From Diadema setosum (lineage: Eukaryota; Echinodermata; Echinoidea; Diadematoida; Diadematidae), in contig NC_092685.1 of assembly GCF_964275005.1 (NCBI RefSeq), positions 10,255,654-10,319,653 of the forward strand: a stretch of 64,000 nt of DNA, written 5' to 3'. How positions within the stretch are numbered: the first letter of the stretch is position 1; every line of letters starts with the position of its first letter. The notes beneath the pieces are model-generated. The model did no database searches and had not been told where the DNA came from. It saw nothing but the letters and a program-made list of their open reading frames with translations. Made by a program: the position numbers and the translations under genes. This document shows, one piece after another, positions 51,979-64,000 of the stretch.

Positions 51979-52981
51979 TCAAAATCCCTCCCCTCCCAGG
52001 GCCTTTACATGAGACATAACATGCAGCGTGATGGCCTGCAAGAGAGGAGAATAATAACAGACAAAAAACGCTTCAGAAGATTTACTAAGACTTTCAGTAG
52101 AGTACAGTGATATCAATAAGAAAAATGCATCCACAAAATAATTCATGTGTCAAGTGCCTACATGAAATCTTGCAGCTACACAATCATGGAAGACTATGAT
52201 GAGCTCTGAAGTACGCGTTTTGTTACACTCACTATACAATTTGGGCGTAGAAGTGCACTTATGCATGTTTTTTTGCTTTTTTCTCAGTCATTACTGATAC
52301 CAGTTTCCTGAAATACAAGCATGAAGTACTATCATGCAATTTTGAAAGTTAAAATCATCAATGATGAATCCATAGCTGTCACTATGCCCCCCCCCCCTTT
52401 CCTTGCAAAAGGGGGAGGGGTGGGGGGATCAAGAAACAGTTAATCTCAGTAAATGAAAAGGGAATGTCCATTACAAAGAGCTTGGTTAATATTCCAACTG
52501 CCATGATGTTATGCAAGATATCTGCTTCAAGCTCTGTGGGCTTGATACACGATTTGTATGCTCAGTATTTGATGTGCAGAGAATGGATCGAACGCTGTTG
52601 CATTCAACAACAATCTGGTAAACTAGGAACAGGCTCTTTGATTGTTGAGCCATCAAACTTTCCAAAAGCATATCTCTTTGTGGCCAATCGGGCAACTAAG
52701 ATTCAAAACAGATGTCTATGTTTCCTTTAGTTTTGGGCCACCAATATGTCAGATTTAAAGATTTAAGTGGTCAAATGGGCCACCTGAGGAAAAATTTAGT
52801 ATTGAGGTCTGCTTAAGGTGTCAAACTTTACCTTTAGTGCCGTGCCCTTTGGGCCCTTTGGGCGGTAGTTCTTGAGGCAAGACTTCCAGAGACATTGCTT
52901 GATGCCAGTCCTGATGTGGACGTGCCTGAGATGGGTCCACAGGGCATCTGTTGTCGTGAATTGACTGGGACACTGCCTCCA
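51979..52981 (-). CDS. ZNF106: Terminal zinc-finger exons of the ZNF106-like protein
   Basis: Exon 52832-52981 follows YKCQ of the preceding exon, giving CQWRQC with HLRHVH (C-x4-C, H-x3-H) for finger one and starting finger two with CLWKSC. The last exon, 51979-52035, supplies the histidines (LHVMSHV) and ends GGEGF-stop. Finger two is thus split by an intron. C-x4-C spacing is unusual among C2H2 fingers but is that of the ZNF106 C-terminus. Confidence 0.78.
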
Positions 52982-55900
52982 CTGTGGGTGGGGAGTTGAG
53001 GGTAGGATGATACACATGAGGATTTGTCTCAAAATATCATACTGGTAGTATTTGCATTTTTGCAGTTCTATACGGAATGGATTTGGATGAATCACAAATG
53101 ATTGCAATTTGTGACTGCGTGATTCAACCTGTTACTGAATTCACTGACCACTAACCTCTGACGAATGTCTTTCATACTTCTCCTACAGCCACTGCACAAA
53201 CAATACCATTATGGAGTACTACTTGATCTGGAGTAGTTACTTTTATATCTTCTGTCTTGGATCTGTGGAATATTCCGGCAGTGCCCCGATTCTGGGCCCT
53301 GATGTGAGAGTTATGTATGATTTTCACAACTCTGTGTCACAAATCCTTCAGCAAGAATCCTACTACGCATTAGTAAACACTGATTATGCATTTCTGAAAA
53401 GATGACCAAAATGCTATCGCCGTCCAATCGGCCCCCTTTCCACAACATACTATCCCAAAAGGGACTGAACTTGATGGCATCTGCAACTGAAATGGCCAAG
53501 TTATTGTTCGCCTCATCTAAATATACAACTATTTGGATTTACAAACTACGGATCTGGAGAAAATAACTTTATCACCAATCATGGCATGTGGGGTCCCTGC
53601 CCCTAAGTCATCATGGGGATCATTCCTGACACTTATGTTACTTTGTACAGTGGTGGATCCAAGCGGGGGTGCACCAAGCGCCCATCCCCTCCCTTATTCT
53701 TTGTTTAAACAAAAGAAATAAAGAGAAAAATGGAAGGGTTGCGTGCGCCCCCTTTAATTTTGTAAAGGTGCTCCCTCTTTCATGAATTTCTGGATCTGCC
53801 CCTGTTGTACTACCTGCACACAAGAATGACTCCTGCTTAGTTTGGTTAAGAGCTAACCATGAGTTTTACGGAAGATACTAAAAAATATACAATGGTCATG
53901 GACAATGGACCATGGCATTTCACACCATGGATTACAAACAATGGAAAAAAACTAAGCAGAACAGCTCCCTTGGCTCAGGGAGTTAAAAGAAAAAAAACAA
54001 CAAAAATACAATCTGACTTGGCCACACAAGACTAAAACTCGGTGCAATGTTGAGAAATTACCCCCATTACCAACGAGGTGGTTGATAAAACTCAAAGTGG
54101 TTGACACCAAAATCAAGCTGAGTTGGATCATGCCTTGCTCTTTGATTATGTAAACATCAAATATATCTGGCAACTAAATTTACTGAATTATATCAATCTT
54201 TCATGTACTGGTCCTACGGAGTCCCTTCTTGATCCACACATCTACTCCAGACTAGCAGGGCTTCATGTTGATTGCTGTTTTGGCCCATTTAAGGAGCAAT
54301 GGGATACTTAAAACTCTCATACTGGCATATAGTGCAATGAATCATTCTGAAATAAACATGGACTGGCCTCTAATTAGTTCTGTAATTTTGAATGGTTATG
54401 CAAGCATGCGAAACAAATGAACAGTTAATGAAGCTGTCTCAATTAAAATTAACATCCTTAACTTCCATTTATTTTCTTAGTAACTGTGGATGAAATTTAC
54501 CTGGCATTTGTAGATGTTGGATGGGTTGAGAGGAAAGGCATCAATGTAGCCATCTTTCATTCCGAGAAACAGCTGTTCAAGAAATGTGAAGAAGTAATTT
54601 GTTACTTGGATACATCGTCAAAATGCATCTTCAATAGAGGGCATTACTTCCATCACATAAAAGCAATATATTCTTTCCTTTTATACCTGTATATACACAG
54701 AAGTTTGAATATGATGATAACACCAATGGAACAAATCTTCTGAGATCTCCTGCATTGCACAGCAAAAATACCTGCAAGAATCTTGAGGACTAAATCAGAT
54801 TGAATATTTCCAAAAAGAAAAGGGGAACACATAACATTATATGCACAGAGCGAAACTCATTACATAAGAATTAAGTGACAAAGAAATATTGTCATTTTTA
54901 AATTTCATACCACAAAAATAATGACAGACTTCTTTATAAATGTCATCAGCAAACCTCAGCCTTTAATATACTGATGTCTAAAATCATATAGGTATTTTAC
55001 CTGAAATTTGATATCAAATTCTGTCTTCTTACCATAGTACGGGAAGCTGTCATACATTCAATGTCGGAGCAGCCACTGTCAATGACATCGGACTTTCCAG
55101 TCTAGAAGGAAAGGGCATAAATCATCAACAGAGTACATAAAGTCTACGAACTGCCACAAACTTGACATGATTTCTATATATTTCTATATCACCATTTCTA
55201 TTCATCAGACACATACTTTCCTTCATTTAAAAGGTGAACATAACAATAAAGTTAACTACACTCATTACATATCACAGTAACCTGTTATAACATCTCTGTG
55301 CATCCAACAAGTTTGACTTTTCCCTAAGAAACAGAAGTAGTAGTCATAATCTAGCATGCACTTTCCTGTAAATTGCTACTGTAAAACATGATATATTCGC
55401 GGCATGAAATTTTTACGAAATGGAACCGACGGCCTTTATCGTGGCATGAAATTTTTGCGAATTGCCACTGGCGTTCAATGCATATAGTGTAGATAAGGAC
55501 TTTCGCGTGCATTTGAATTTCGCGAATTTTGGCACTCGTGAAATTAAAGGTAGGGAATCCCATTTGCATGCTTCAAATGAAGAATTGTATAAATACAGTG
55601 GTATGTTGAAGAGAGTATCATTTTAGAAACTCCCATAAAGTATTGAAAGTGGAAGGTAACATTTAGTACATTTTTATTGACCGTTAGATTTTGAATTGAA
55701 TTTTTTTCGGGGCTCACCGTAAATTCCAGTACATTACTGGGCTACCTTTGCAGACCCATGCACTGCATGTGTGTCCATCATATATATTTTGTGAAGAAAG
55801 TTCATCAAAACTTACAAACATTTCTATATACATTCTTGCCACACACTCTACATGTTATTACATCAGCTCTTATACTTTTAGATTTGTGTTTATAGATAAA

Positions 55901-58900
55901 AAATGCAGAAGACTGCAACAAAAAGGCTTAAGTGTGGCTGACACACAGAACTACTGAGTAGTTGAGTTTTGTGCATTATTCAAATTGTAGATAACTGTTG
56001 ACTTCCAAATTTCTCAGCAGTGGCCTAAACAAGTCCCCTGAGGTTCATATTTAATATTTTGCTGCATTTTGGGAGGTCTGTAAAAGGTATCCCCTACCTT
56101 TAAAATGCATGTGAACATTCCTTGTTTTACAGTAAATGGCAGTCAAAACTGGCTGATTTACAGTCTTGTGTAAAATTTGATTATGCAGAGTTTATGCTAC
56201 TATGATATGACTTGATCTTACACATGCAAATTTACACTTCACATAATTTTGGGTGACATATTGTGGCAGAACCTTTAGACCTTTGATATCAGTATTCATT
56301 CTTAATTAACGTGATGATTTAGTATGTTTCTCCAAGGTTGTGAATGTTTTCACCATGAACATGCCCTTCTGGAGCAAAAAGAGGAATGACAAAAAGATTA
56401 GTTGCAAGCAAATGGTGCACACTCTGACACTACCATCCACATCACCTTGTAAATTTTTTAGCTTTCTATTTGTTGTGCATGTTAAAAGAAGGCCATGATT
56501 AATAGTTTCTTTGCCTGATATTAACATCTGGCTATTAGTTTTAGTTGATTAATTCATATTACTTTGTATCACACTGCATTACATGACCTAATTAGAAATA
56601 AGACCAGAGGGGTGTTTCATAAAGCTGTTTATAAAGAATGATTGGTGATCACTTCTTGTGCTGAATTATTGAAATTCTGATCAGTATAGCACATCAGAAG
56701 GTGTTCCAGTTGTTCTTAAGTCACTCGTAACTTTAAGAACAGCTTTATGAAACGCCCCCCAGAGTACAAATGAAGAGTGAAGGAAATTGACTAAGTCACC
56801 TCCATGTTGTAGTAATAGATGCTGCCCGAGCAACCAGCCACTGCGAGAATGTTGGATGACATGATGCAACACCTGATGGGTACATCATGCTCAATCCCTC
56901 TTATGATTGCTCCTGTCTAAAGTGGCATTAGACATTATGAAAGAAAGACAACATTATTATGATACAACTCAGATATGAAAATCCAAACAAGTGACAAAGG
57001 GACTCTTACAACAGTATAATATTATGTGTTTTACTAACATTTTTCACACTTGATTCATAAAATTTTCAGGGTTGGGTGGGAAAGGCCATGCTTTCATTTT
57101 CAACGATTCTATTATCATGAAATTTTCTGCTCATTTAGTTTATCACCTCTTTTTCCCCCTTTCATGACTTGTTACTATACTTGGGCTTCACCGCTGTTCT
57201 GAAAATACATTGAGATAACTATTGGGTTGTCCAGTGCTAATTGAAGTGACCAAAATGTCTAAATTTTTAACATACTGAAAAGCACACAGAGAAATGCTAG
57301 AGGAGTTTCATTTCAGCAACACTCACAATTGCACTAATGAATAATACAGTGCGCACTCCGATACAACGAACATGGTTAGCACAGTGTCCTCGTTACAACA
57401 AAGTAAAAATTCAGGTAGCCAAGGCCAAATTATGATCTATATATCTTTAAATACTTTACTGTTGGGCTATAACAAAATTTCAATATAATGAAATAAAAGT
57501 GCTGGTCCTCAGGACTTCGTTAATGGTAGTTTATGTGCTCATGTTTTTTAGAGTAGTGCTATGCAAGGAAAAAAGAAATCATTGGGATACACAGGAATAC
57601 ATGATGTCACTGATTTAATTGCGAGGAATCTGAAGTTACTATTTGTTTCTAACTTTTACTGCACTGATATTCAGTATCATACAAGCTTTAATACAAAATG
57701 AAATATCTTACCTCAATGTTGTGCAGGAGGATGAGGTTGTTTGATGCCAGACTCACCACCTGACTTCCAACAACCTACATTGTAAAGAAAAGGAGTTCAT
57801 AATTTCAACTCTGGTACTTTCTTTATTTTTTTAAAGATTGAATCTCAAAAAATAATCATGAAATAATCATGAAAATAGTGATATTTTCAGACCTTTGAAT
57901 AATTGCCTACTTGTATCAACAATTAGCACTAAATCATACAGATGAAGCTTCATGTCAGTATTTTCTTTGAATTAAATCAAATTGACCTCAAAATATTAAG
58001 TTACTGAACTCATTGTGAAACAAGTGTTTTCAGAGAATGGCCTGAGGCTGTAGAGCTGACTCTGAAATGTACACAGATATCTGTTATATGCACATAGATA
58101 TTTATTACAGTACCAGGAATAATCACAGGCATGCATCTCCATGACTATTGCTAAGCACTTAATAGTGGCTTCTTGTAAAGAGCTAAGTCCATCAAAAATG
58201 ACGCTCAGGGCGCTGTTACATCCCCAGCATGAACAGTAAATATATAACCATATGATAATCAAATATAATAACTTATCGAAACAATGAAATACAAAAACAA
58301 ACAAAATGCTACTTAAACATAATGAAAATAGATGTTGGAACATAAGATGCATTAATGTGTACAAAAAGACATCAAATTGTAATGATCATTCTTCATTCAC
58401 AATTACAAATTGAACAGATATGTTTTGACGAGTTCCTTAACTCTTTATGTGCCATGGTGGAAACCCCCTGTGCGCCACATTATTATTAGACAACAAAGAA
58501 GTTATGCTTTGAGAAAACAGTCTGCTTTTTAAATCAATGTAACTTTTGTTCATTTCTGTTAAAACTTCGACATGTAGTGAGCAAAGTTGTAGAGAAACTG
58601 CCAAGCCTTGCTTTGACGTAAATTGTGTGACAAATCTATGATTGTTTTGCTCTCAAATGACCAGTAGCTACATTGCTGTAAATGCATGACTTGGGCACAC
58701 AAAACAGCGACCGCCGATTTAACGATCGGTTTGTGCGGGTTTGTGCGTATGAGCAGAATATGCGAAGTTGGCATGACGTTGACTGAGTCAGGCGTGCGAA
58801 CGTGGCACACAAAGAGTTAAAGGAATTGGTGGAGGAAGCCTGACCAAGAGAAAGACTTTTGAAGGCATGACAGCAAAGAAGAATCAACCTGAATTTGTGT

Positions 58901-61900
58901 CACAGTGTGAGTGTGTCCCACCAGCTCTTCAAGCAGCAGTCCGTCTGAAGCCTGCCTGATTGTCAGGCTGTGGTTGACTGAAGCCACGACTAGCAGTCTA
59001 ATGCCGCCTGCTAGGGCTGATGCCATGGCCGTGATGGAATGGGAAGGGGTGCATTCATAGTACCAGCTGATCCTGGATTTCTGTGCACACATACAAGATT
59101 CACATTGATAAAGTTTTGAAATGACATCATTTGGACGATTATAAAATCTACTAGATTGATTCCAATTTCAACTTCTGTAGGGGTCACTTTGACAAAATCA
59201 AACAGGCATTTTGACCAGAACATTTACAGCCATGAAGTCCCCACCAATTTATTACCTCTTGGAACAAACTGCATCCTTTTAAGCACAGAGAAAGGCACCA
59301 GTTCCTTGAATAATCTTAGATATATCTGCTTTTGAGTGTTTTACATGTCATTCTTGAAACCTTTGAAGTTAACATGATGTTGGGTCAGAACTTGGTTAAA
59401 AGCCAATTAACAATCAAAGCAAATGTGATGCCTACAGAAGATGACATCCGAATCATATCAGAAGGCTTCATGAAGATGTGAATCTTTATTACAAAATGAA
59501 CCTTCGCAAGATCTACCGGCTATTCTTTGGCTTGCCAAAAATTTTGCAACTGCTCATGTAGTTCCTGCCGAATCCTGAGAAATTCTGTTGGCAGTCATAT
59601 ACTGATGGCTTTAGATGCCCTCACAAATGATCCAAAGTTTATACAATCAGAGCCGAATTGGAATATTTCCTTTATCCCATGTACATTTTTGCTCAATTTC
59701 AGCACAGCATGATGCCTGCATTAAGAAATGCTCACGTAGATGTTACACTATGAGAGCAAATGTTGCGTTTACTCATGCTCACACATTCTCCACAATGATC
59801 AGACTCTAATACACTGCATGGTGACCACTTTTAATTCCCAGTTCCTCTGTCAGACAAATAATTCTTGCGATTTTAAAAACAACTTTCATACATGTATTGA
59901 TTAGCCATTTTTAGACAGCAGGCGTTACGTATTAGTGTCAGACACTACTTTGCAAAGACAATCAGTTGTGAGAACTGGTCCACATAGAGGGATTTCTGTA
60001 AAGGGGCATAACACAAATGATATAGTCATGAAATTTATAGACTTACTGTTATGTTGATATGGGCAATGTCTCCAGCCACCAAGCCAGCATAAACTGCATT
60101 CCAACAGACATGTAGGCAGGAGATATCATGTGCTAGAACTAATGTCTGCAGAAACTCCTTATCCTGAAGTCAAGAGCAGAAATTGTTCAACAAAGAAATA
60201 ATCAAATAATATACATAAAACTGATAAGAGAATATCTGTCATTCCAGATATTTCTTTTTCTTTTTCAAAAAGCAATATTGCAAATACTCTGAAATTAAGA
60301 TTTGAGGCAAATGAGACAGGCATTGCAATGATTATGTTTGCAAGCTTCAGAAATTACATAAAACAAGACCATCAGCCACAAATCACTGTTGCTACGTTTT
60401 GTCAAGCCAAAGACAGATATGTCATGAATGAATACCATATCACAAAATGTGAACTTAAGAAATAGTTGTGGAAAGAATATAAATCTTACATCACAAGCTA
60501 ATAAACACTGTATTGACACTATGTGCCTAAAAGATGGGACATTTTGTGTGAGAGAGTTGCATTTTCTAGGGTGTGTGAGTGGTGAACTACTTCATTGTAG
60601 TTCCTTCCTGATCTTTACTTAAAGTCAATAGAAACCTTATGTAAGCTGTGACTCTCACAGATGAAATCTCCATGTTATCATCTTATGTCCTATTCATGTT
60701 ATTGAGTGTTTGCCTCTCAATATCACACAAAAACATCTAGCTCCAATGCTTCATTCATGTATTGGGTATGTATACAGTATTGGGTATTAATGTTCCTACT
60801 TCCTATACACTTACGAGGACACACAAAACCTGTTGCAATAACACAGCAACAATATGTAGGCAAGCAACAAAAAACAACATAAAAAAAAATGGTATGTATC
60901 AAATGGTATTTTGTTGGATCACACAGACTTGTTGAGAGTTTGTTGAAGAACTCACCTGGACGTGAAACTGAACAAGGTTCCTGCTGCCATTACTGGCAAA
61001 CACAATCATCTTGCCAGAAGAGGACTCCTGCCAAGTCTGCGCATGTCGGATGTCACTGCAGGCTAGATCTTCCTCCATTTCAATCTTGTTGGTCTGAAGG
61101 AAACGAAATGGACCAAGGGAAGCAAGGGAATTGGCTAAATTGATGAGTTGACTGCATATGAACCACATCTTTGTGACATAAAATAGTTGTGATCTTTTAT
61201 TATCAACTTTATAAGTATTGCTGCTGTCTGACAATGCAAGACTATTGGTGCCTGACCCAAAATGGCCAATAAGCAATAAAAGGGGTATTGTTATACCTAT
61301 TAAGCCAAAGGCTCAAGTTAGTTTACATAACTTGACCCTTTGGCTAAGGTGAGCCAAAATTTTGAAGTTAAACAATAAATTTCCTTTACTATTATGTAAC
61401 AATGCATTTTTGGCAAAATGTTATTTTTGATAAAAGTCTCAGTCAAATACCCTTCAAAGATTTACTGTTGGAGAAATCCTCAAACATATGACATGAAAAT
61501 GCAAACTAAGACCCCGTTTACAGTGTAGGGCTGGGCTTGTCCGCAGCTCGTCCGCAGCTCGGCCGCAGCTCGGCCCGCAATTCTGTCCATTTACAGTGCC
61601 GGGCTCAGCCCGGGCTTTTAATTCAAACCTTTCAATATTTCGTTGTAGTAGCGCTCTGATTGTAATCAAACACTATTATTTGAGGGTGCTGGTCGCAATT
61701 TGGTACTGCATTTGGCCCAGTTTGCATTTACAGTGAGAAAAGGCCGGGCTCAGCCGCGGCCGAGCCGCGGCCGAGACTACCTCCAGAGCTTGGCCAAATG
61801 CGCGGCGGATTTTGGTACCGCATTAGGCCTTTTGCGTGTTTACAGTGAAATGAAGGCCGGGCTCTGCCGCAGCCGAGCGTGGCCCTTTAACTCACTGTAC

Positions 61901-63639
61901 ACAGGGTCTAAAATACATGTCTGCAAAACAGTGCGGTGTCATGCTTGAACTCGGCAATTAACATCAAGGATGGGGGAACAGACTGTCAACTCACCTTCAG
62001 GTTGAACACCATGAATCTGCCATCAGAGATAATTGAGTACAGCTTGTCCCTGATGATATTCATGTTGATGACAAAGCCCTTGGCATGGAGCCTCTTGAGG
62101 CTCTGGTCTGATCCAAGTGGAGCCTTCTCGACGGTATCTGCTTCTGTCTTTGGAGCGGGAGCACTGGTCGGCAACTCCTTCCTCCTCTTCCTCTCCTCCT
62201 CATCAACACTCTCGGTGGCTTTGCGCCGTTTTCCAAGGAGAAGGCTGTTGGCCGAGGAACTAACTGCTGGGCACTGACCTGCCTTGTTTGTCACACCACT
62301 CTCAGAATTGAATGAGCTTGGTGACAGCACTTCCACTTTCACCATGCTGTCTTCAGCTGCTTCTTCAGAAAGGTCCCTACTTCCTCCTTCCACCTTAACT
62401 TGTACAATGTCCGTTGCTTGTGTTCTCCTTTCAGCTGCTTGCTCAAAACTAGGCGCACTGCTGCATGCACTACTTGCATATAATTGTTTCAAGTGTTCTA
62501 AATCTCTGCAGTCCAGCTTGTAACCAGTATCTGCTAGTTCCAGCTGCACTTGATCAAATCTGGACTTTACATCAGATGGGGCAGTATCCTCAACCTCTGA
62601 ATTTCTGTCAGGACCAGCTGACGCAACATATGGTGGGAAAGAATGAGATCTATAACTCCAACCGGTGGCTTCATTTTCAAGCTCACTGATCTCCTGGGTG
62701 TCAGGAGGCTCACGCTTGATCTCAATAATAACATCATTCTCTCTCGTGGGAATGCACTCTGCTCTATGAACGGGTCCGGCAGTTTCTGTGTTTCCGAGTT
62801 TTCGTACAGTGGATGAATCACCGACGTTGCTTCCCTGCCAGCTGCTCTCTGGTGTCTCCAGCTCAGCTTGGACCAGTTTCTGGACAGCTTGCAGAACCTC
62901 TGTTGTCTGGTACCCCATGTCAAAGGGCTGAATGGTGATACTGCCCTCCTTTGGGAGTATTGATACATTGTCTGCAGGTGTGTTTCTGGTACAGCCATCA
63001 CTGTCCCGCACCGCTTCAATATGTGTATCTGGACTAATCTTCAGTCCTGGGGAGACGACCTTACTCCATGGGTGCTCTGGACTGCCCAACATGATCTTGA
63101 ATCCTTCTGACCTCTGATGAGGCTTGAATGAGGACTCAGTGGATGCCACATTTGCCATCCTGACGCTGCTGACTCCTGGGGAATCTGACACATCCCGTAC
63201 TGAAGAAACTTGAGAACTACTGTCTGCCATGCTGCTCCGTCCATTTCCGCTTTGTTTCAGGTTCTTGGTAGCAGCTGCACACACCGGTGATTGGCCAGGG
63301 TTGAAGTCATGCAATGATTTCCCTGATTTGCTCTTTTTTGTTGACAGACGGCCTTCGCTGGATTTCCTGAGAGCCGATGTCTTACCGGTAGTCTTTCCAG
63401 ATCTCATTTTTGCAGGTGACTTCATCATGGCTTTGAATTCATCCTGTGGTGTTAATTCTACATTGGGAATGAAAACAGTAACATCACTTTTCTAATGAAA
63501 ATTGAGTACAAAGAATCAAAAGACTGGAATCACAAAGAAAATAAATAAAACAATCAATTAATACATAGAGAAAAGGTGAATACTCACCAAATAAAATCTG
63601 AAGTCTATGTTCTCTCAACGTGCTGAGTTTACCAATGAC
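51979..63639 (-). CDS. ZNF106: ZNF106-like protein, C-terminal 829 residues; 5' end off the right edge
   Basis: Exons in transcript order: 63588-63639, 61995-63457, 60956-61093, 60047-60163, 58889-59080, 57712-57774, 56800-56916, 55033-55101, 54501-54572, 52832-52981, 51979-52035 (stop TGA at 51979-51981). All are GT-AG; apart from the first junction (phase 1), every junction is phase 0; sum 2490 nt. Domains in order: a 490-residue basic, Ser-rich region with a nuclear localisation signal; WD40-like repeats over about 260 residues (for example VVGSQVVSLASNNLILLHN and NILAVAGCSGSIYYYN); then CQWRQC with HLRHVH and CLWKSC with HVMSH. Human ZNF106 ends in the same order (WD repeats, then YRCWWHGC and CRWKNC fingers), as I remember it. 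Known role: nuclear RNA-binding protein in vertebrates, needed for motor-neuron and muscle upkeep. The exact symbol is inference from the C-terminal architecture. Confidence 0.82.
54501..61093 (-). CDS. ZNF106: WD40-like repeat exons of the ZNF106-like protein
   Basis: Seven small phase-0 exons (60956-61093, 60047-60163, 58889-59080, 57712-57774, 56800-56916, 55033-55101, 54501-54572). They give repeats with a small residue before a turn and an aromatic or hydrophobic pair at the end, for example KMIVFASNGSRNLVQFHV, WNAVYAGLVAGDIAHINI, IRLLVVASVNHSLTIRQA, NNLILLHNIETG and TMLFLGMKDGYIDAFPL. Canonical WD dipeptides are replaced, as in the human protein. They should form a beta-propeller just ahead of the fingers. 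Confidence 0.78.
55377..56134. mobile_element. TACTGTAAAACA MITE (206 bp) split by a TTAA element
   Basis: Perfect 12-bp ends: TACTGTAAAACA at 55377-55388 and TGTTTTACAGTA at 56123-56134. The body has TTTCGCGAATTTT and ATTCGCGGCATGAAATTTTT motifs. The element is interrupted by the TTAA-flanked insertion at 55548-56099. Intronic in the ZNF106-like gene; similar to 7368-7569. Confidence 0.7.
55548..56099. mobile_element. TTAA-flanked element, 552 bp, AGGTAGGG ends
   Basis: TTAA lies on both sides (55544-55547 and 56100-56103). Inverted ends: AGGTAGGGAATCCC at the left, GGTATCCCCTACCT at the right. No transposase. TTAA target sites occur with piggyBac and Kolobok elements; the AG start fits Kolobok better than piggyBac, which is inference. 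It sits inside the TACTGTAAAACA element and therefore is younger. Confidence 0.7.
56609..56760. mobile_element. GGGGTGTTTCAT MITE, 152 bp
   Basis: The ends GGGGTGTTTCATAAAGCTGT and ACAGCTTTATGAAACGCCCC are inverted. The interior is more diverged than in the 31339-31518 element, which shares the GTTTCAT ends. It lies close to exon 56800-56916 of the ZNF106-like gene. Confidence 0.7.
57347..57535. mobile_element. Pogo/Tigger-like MITE, diverged copy
   Basis: Starts CAGTGCGCACTCCGATACAA after TA, then CGTTACAACAAAGTAAAAAT and GGGCTATAACAAAATTTC; the right end (GGACTTCGTTAATGG) is worn. It matches the reverse complement of 40164-40343 over its left half. Intronic in the ZNF106-like gene. End coordinate approximate. 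Confidence 0.55.
61995..63457 (-). CDS. ZNF106: Large disordered exon of the ZNF106-like gene, with NLS and SUMO motifs
   Basis: A single 1463-nt exon (487 codons). The start is Lys/Ser/Arg-rich (KMRSGKTTGKTSALRKSS). A nuclear-localisation-like pair, GKRRK and ERKRRKEL, lies at about 62180-62240. Three PsiKxE SUMO-type motifs occur: IKRE near 62711-62722, VKVE near 62388-62400 and VKVE near 62328-62340. The exon ends in SIISDGRFMVFNLK, the first strand pair of the WD repeats. Low-complexity middle; no other fold is seen. Confidence 0.85.
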
Positions 63640-64000
63640 CTGCAATTTGACAAAAAAAGGGGGAGAATATATAACAAAACAAAGGCATACATCAGGATAG
63701 CAGCATGATAGGCCCTGCAAACACAGTAACTTATTTGTTTTGTGATAGTGAAAATATGCCCCTACAAAGACAAGACAAAAATCATGTCTTGCACATGAAA
63801 ACAATAACATCATTAAAATGTTTCATCAAAATTGCCAAAAAACCATTGATAAAGTTCACTCAGTGATGTTTTTCAAGTCTGGTGTGCTTCTTGACTTGGT
63901 ATTTGATAAAAATTCACATGTCCTGAACAAAGCTGTCTGACATCATTCTCTTCAATATAATTCTTGCAATGCTTATCAAATGACTTTCACCTTTCTATCA

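Noticed and set aside
52464-52730. 88-codon plus-strand frame in the last ZNF106-like intron
   Set aside because: No motif, no splice support and average composition.
62284-63495. Plus-strand frames across the large ZNF106-like exon
   Set aside because: Shadows of the 487-codon minus-strand exon, whose splice phases and homology are consistent.

Overview
The window is animal nuclear DNA, most likely from a marine invertebrate deuterostome; an echinoderm of sea-urchin type fits best. The reasons are GT-AG introns, three-domain bilaterian proteins (RGS22-like and ZNF106-like), and an unusually dense set of short non-autonomous DNA transposons, foldback elements and CR1/L2/Jockey-type LINE relics between and inside genes. 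The species assignment is inference. I see no bacterial, organellar or viral content, and no LTR or Polinton-like element.

Layout. (1) 1-15196, minus strand: an RGS22-like gene, 15 exons with fully consistent splice phases (857 codons from the start codon to the left edge); its 3' part lies off the left end. (2) 15197-25.7 kb: GC-rich flank of that gene, a 5'-truncated dead LINE (15.8-17.4 kb), then gene-poor DNA ending in a 16-bp-unit foldback element. (3) 25760-29147 and 40995-44169, plus strand: two paralogous four-exon genes (389 and 351 aa) of a family I cannot name. Exons 2 and 3 have identical lengths in both copies, and exon 4 holds a 60-nt stretch with no difference at all. (4) 29.1-40.9 kb: the gap between the paralogs, packed with foldback elements, a GACGTC-rich element, homopolymer runs, an 11-copy 163-bp tandem array and long microsatellites. 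(5) 44.2-51.9 kb: a 3.5-kb inverted-repeat element holding two direct copies of a 1.2-1.3-kb repeat rich in TGACCTTTGACC motifs. (6) 51979-63639, minus strand: the C-terminal 829 residues of a ZNF106-like protein (basic, SUMO-motif-bearing region, WD40-like repeats, two C2H2-type fingers, the second split by an intron); its 5' part lies off the right end.

The genes do not form a pathway. RGS22 is a G-protein signalling protein and ZNF106 a nuclear RNA/DNA-binding WD protein. The paralog pair in the middle is the least explained coding material; the transposon nests (two TTAA-flanked elements, one inserted in another repeat; a repeat copy inserted in the arm of a larger foldback) are the least explained non-coding material.
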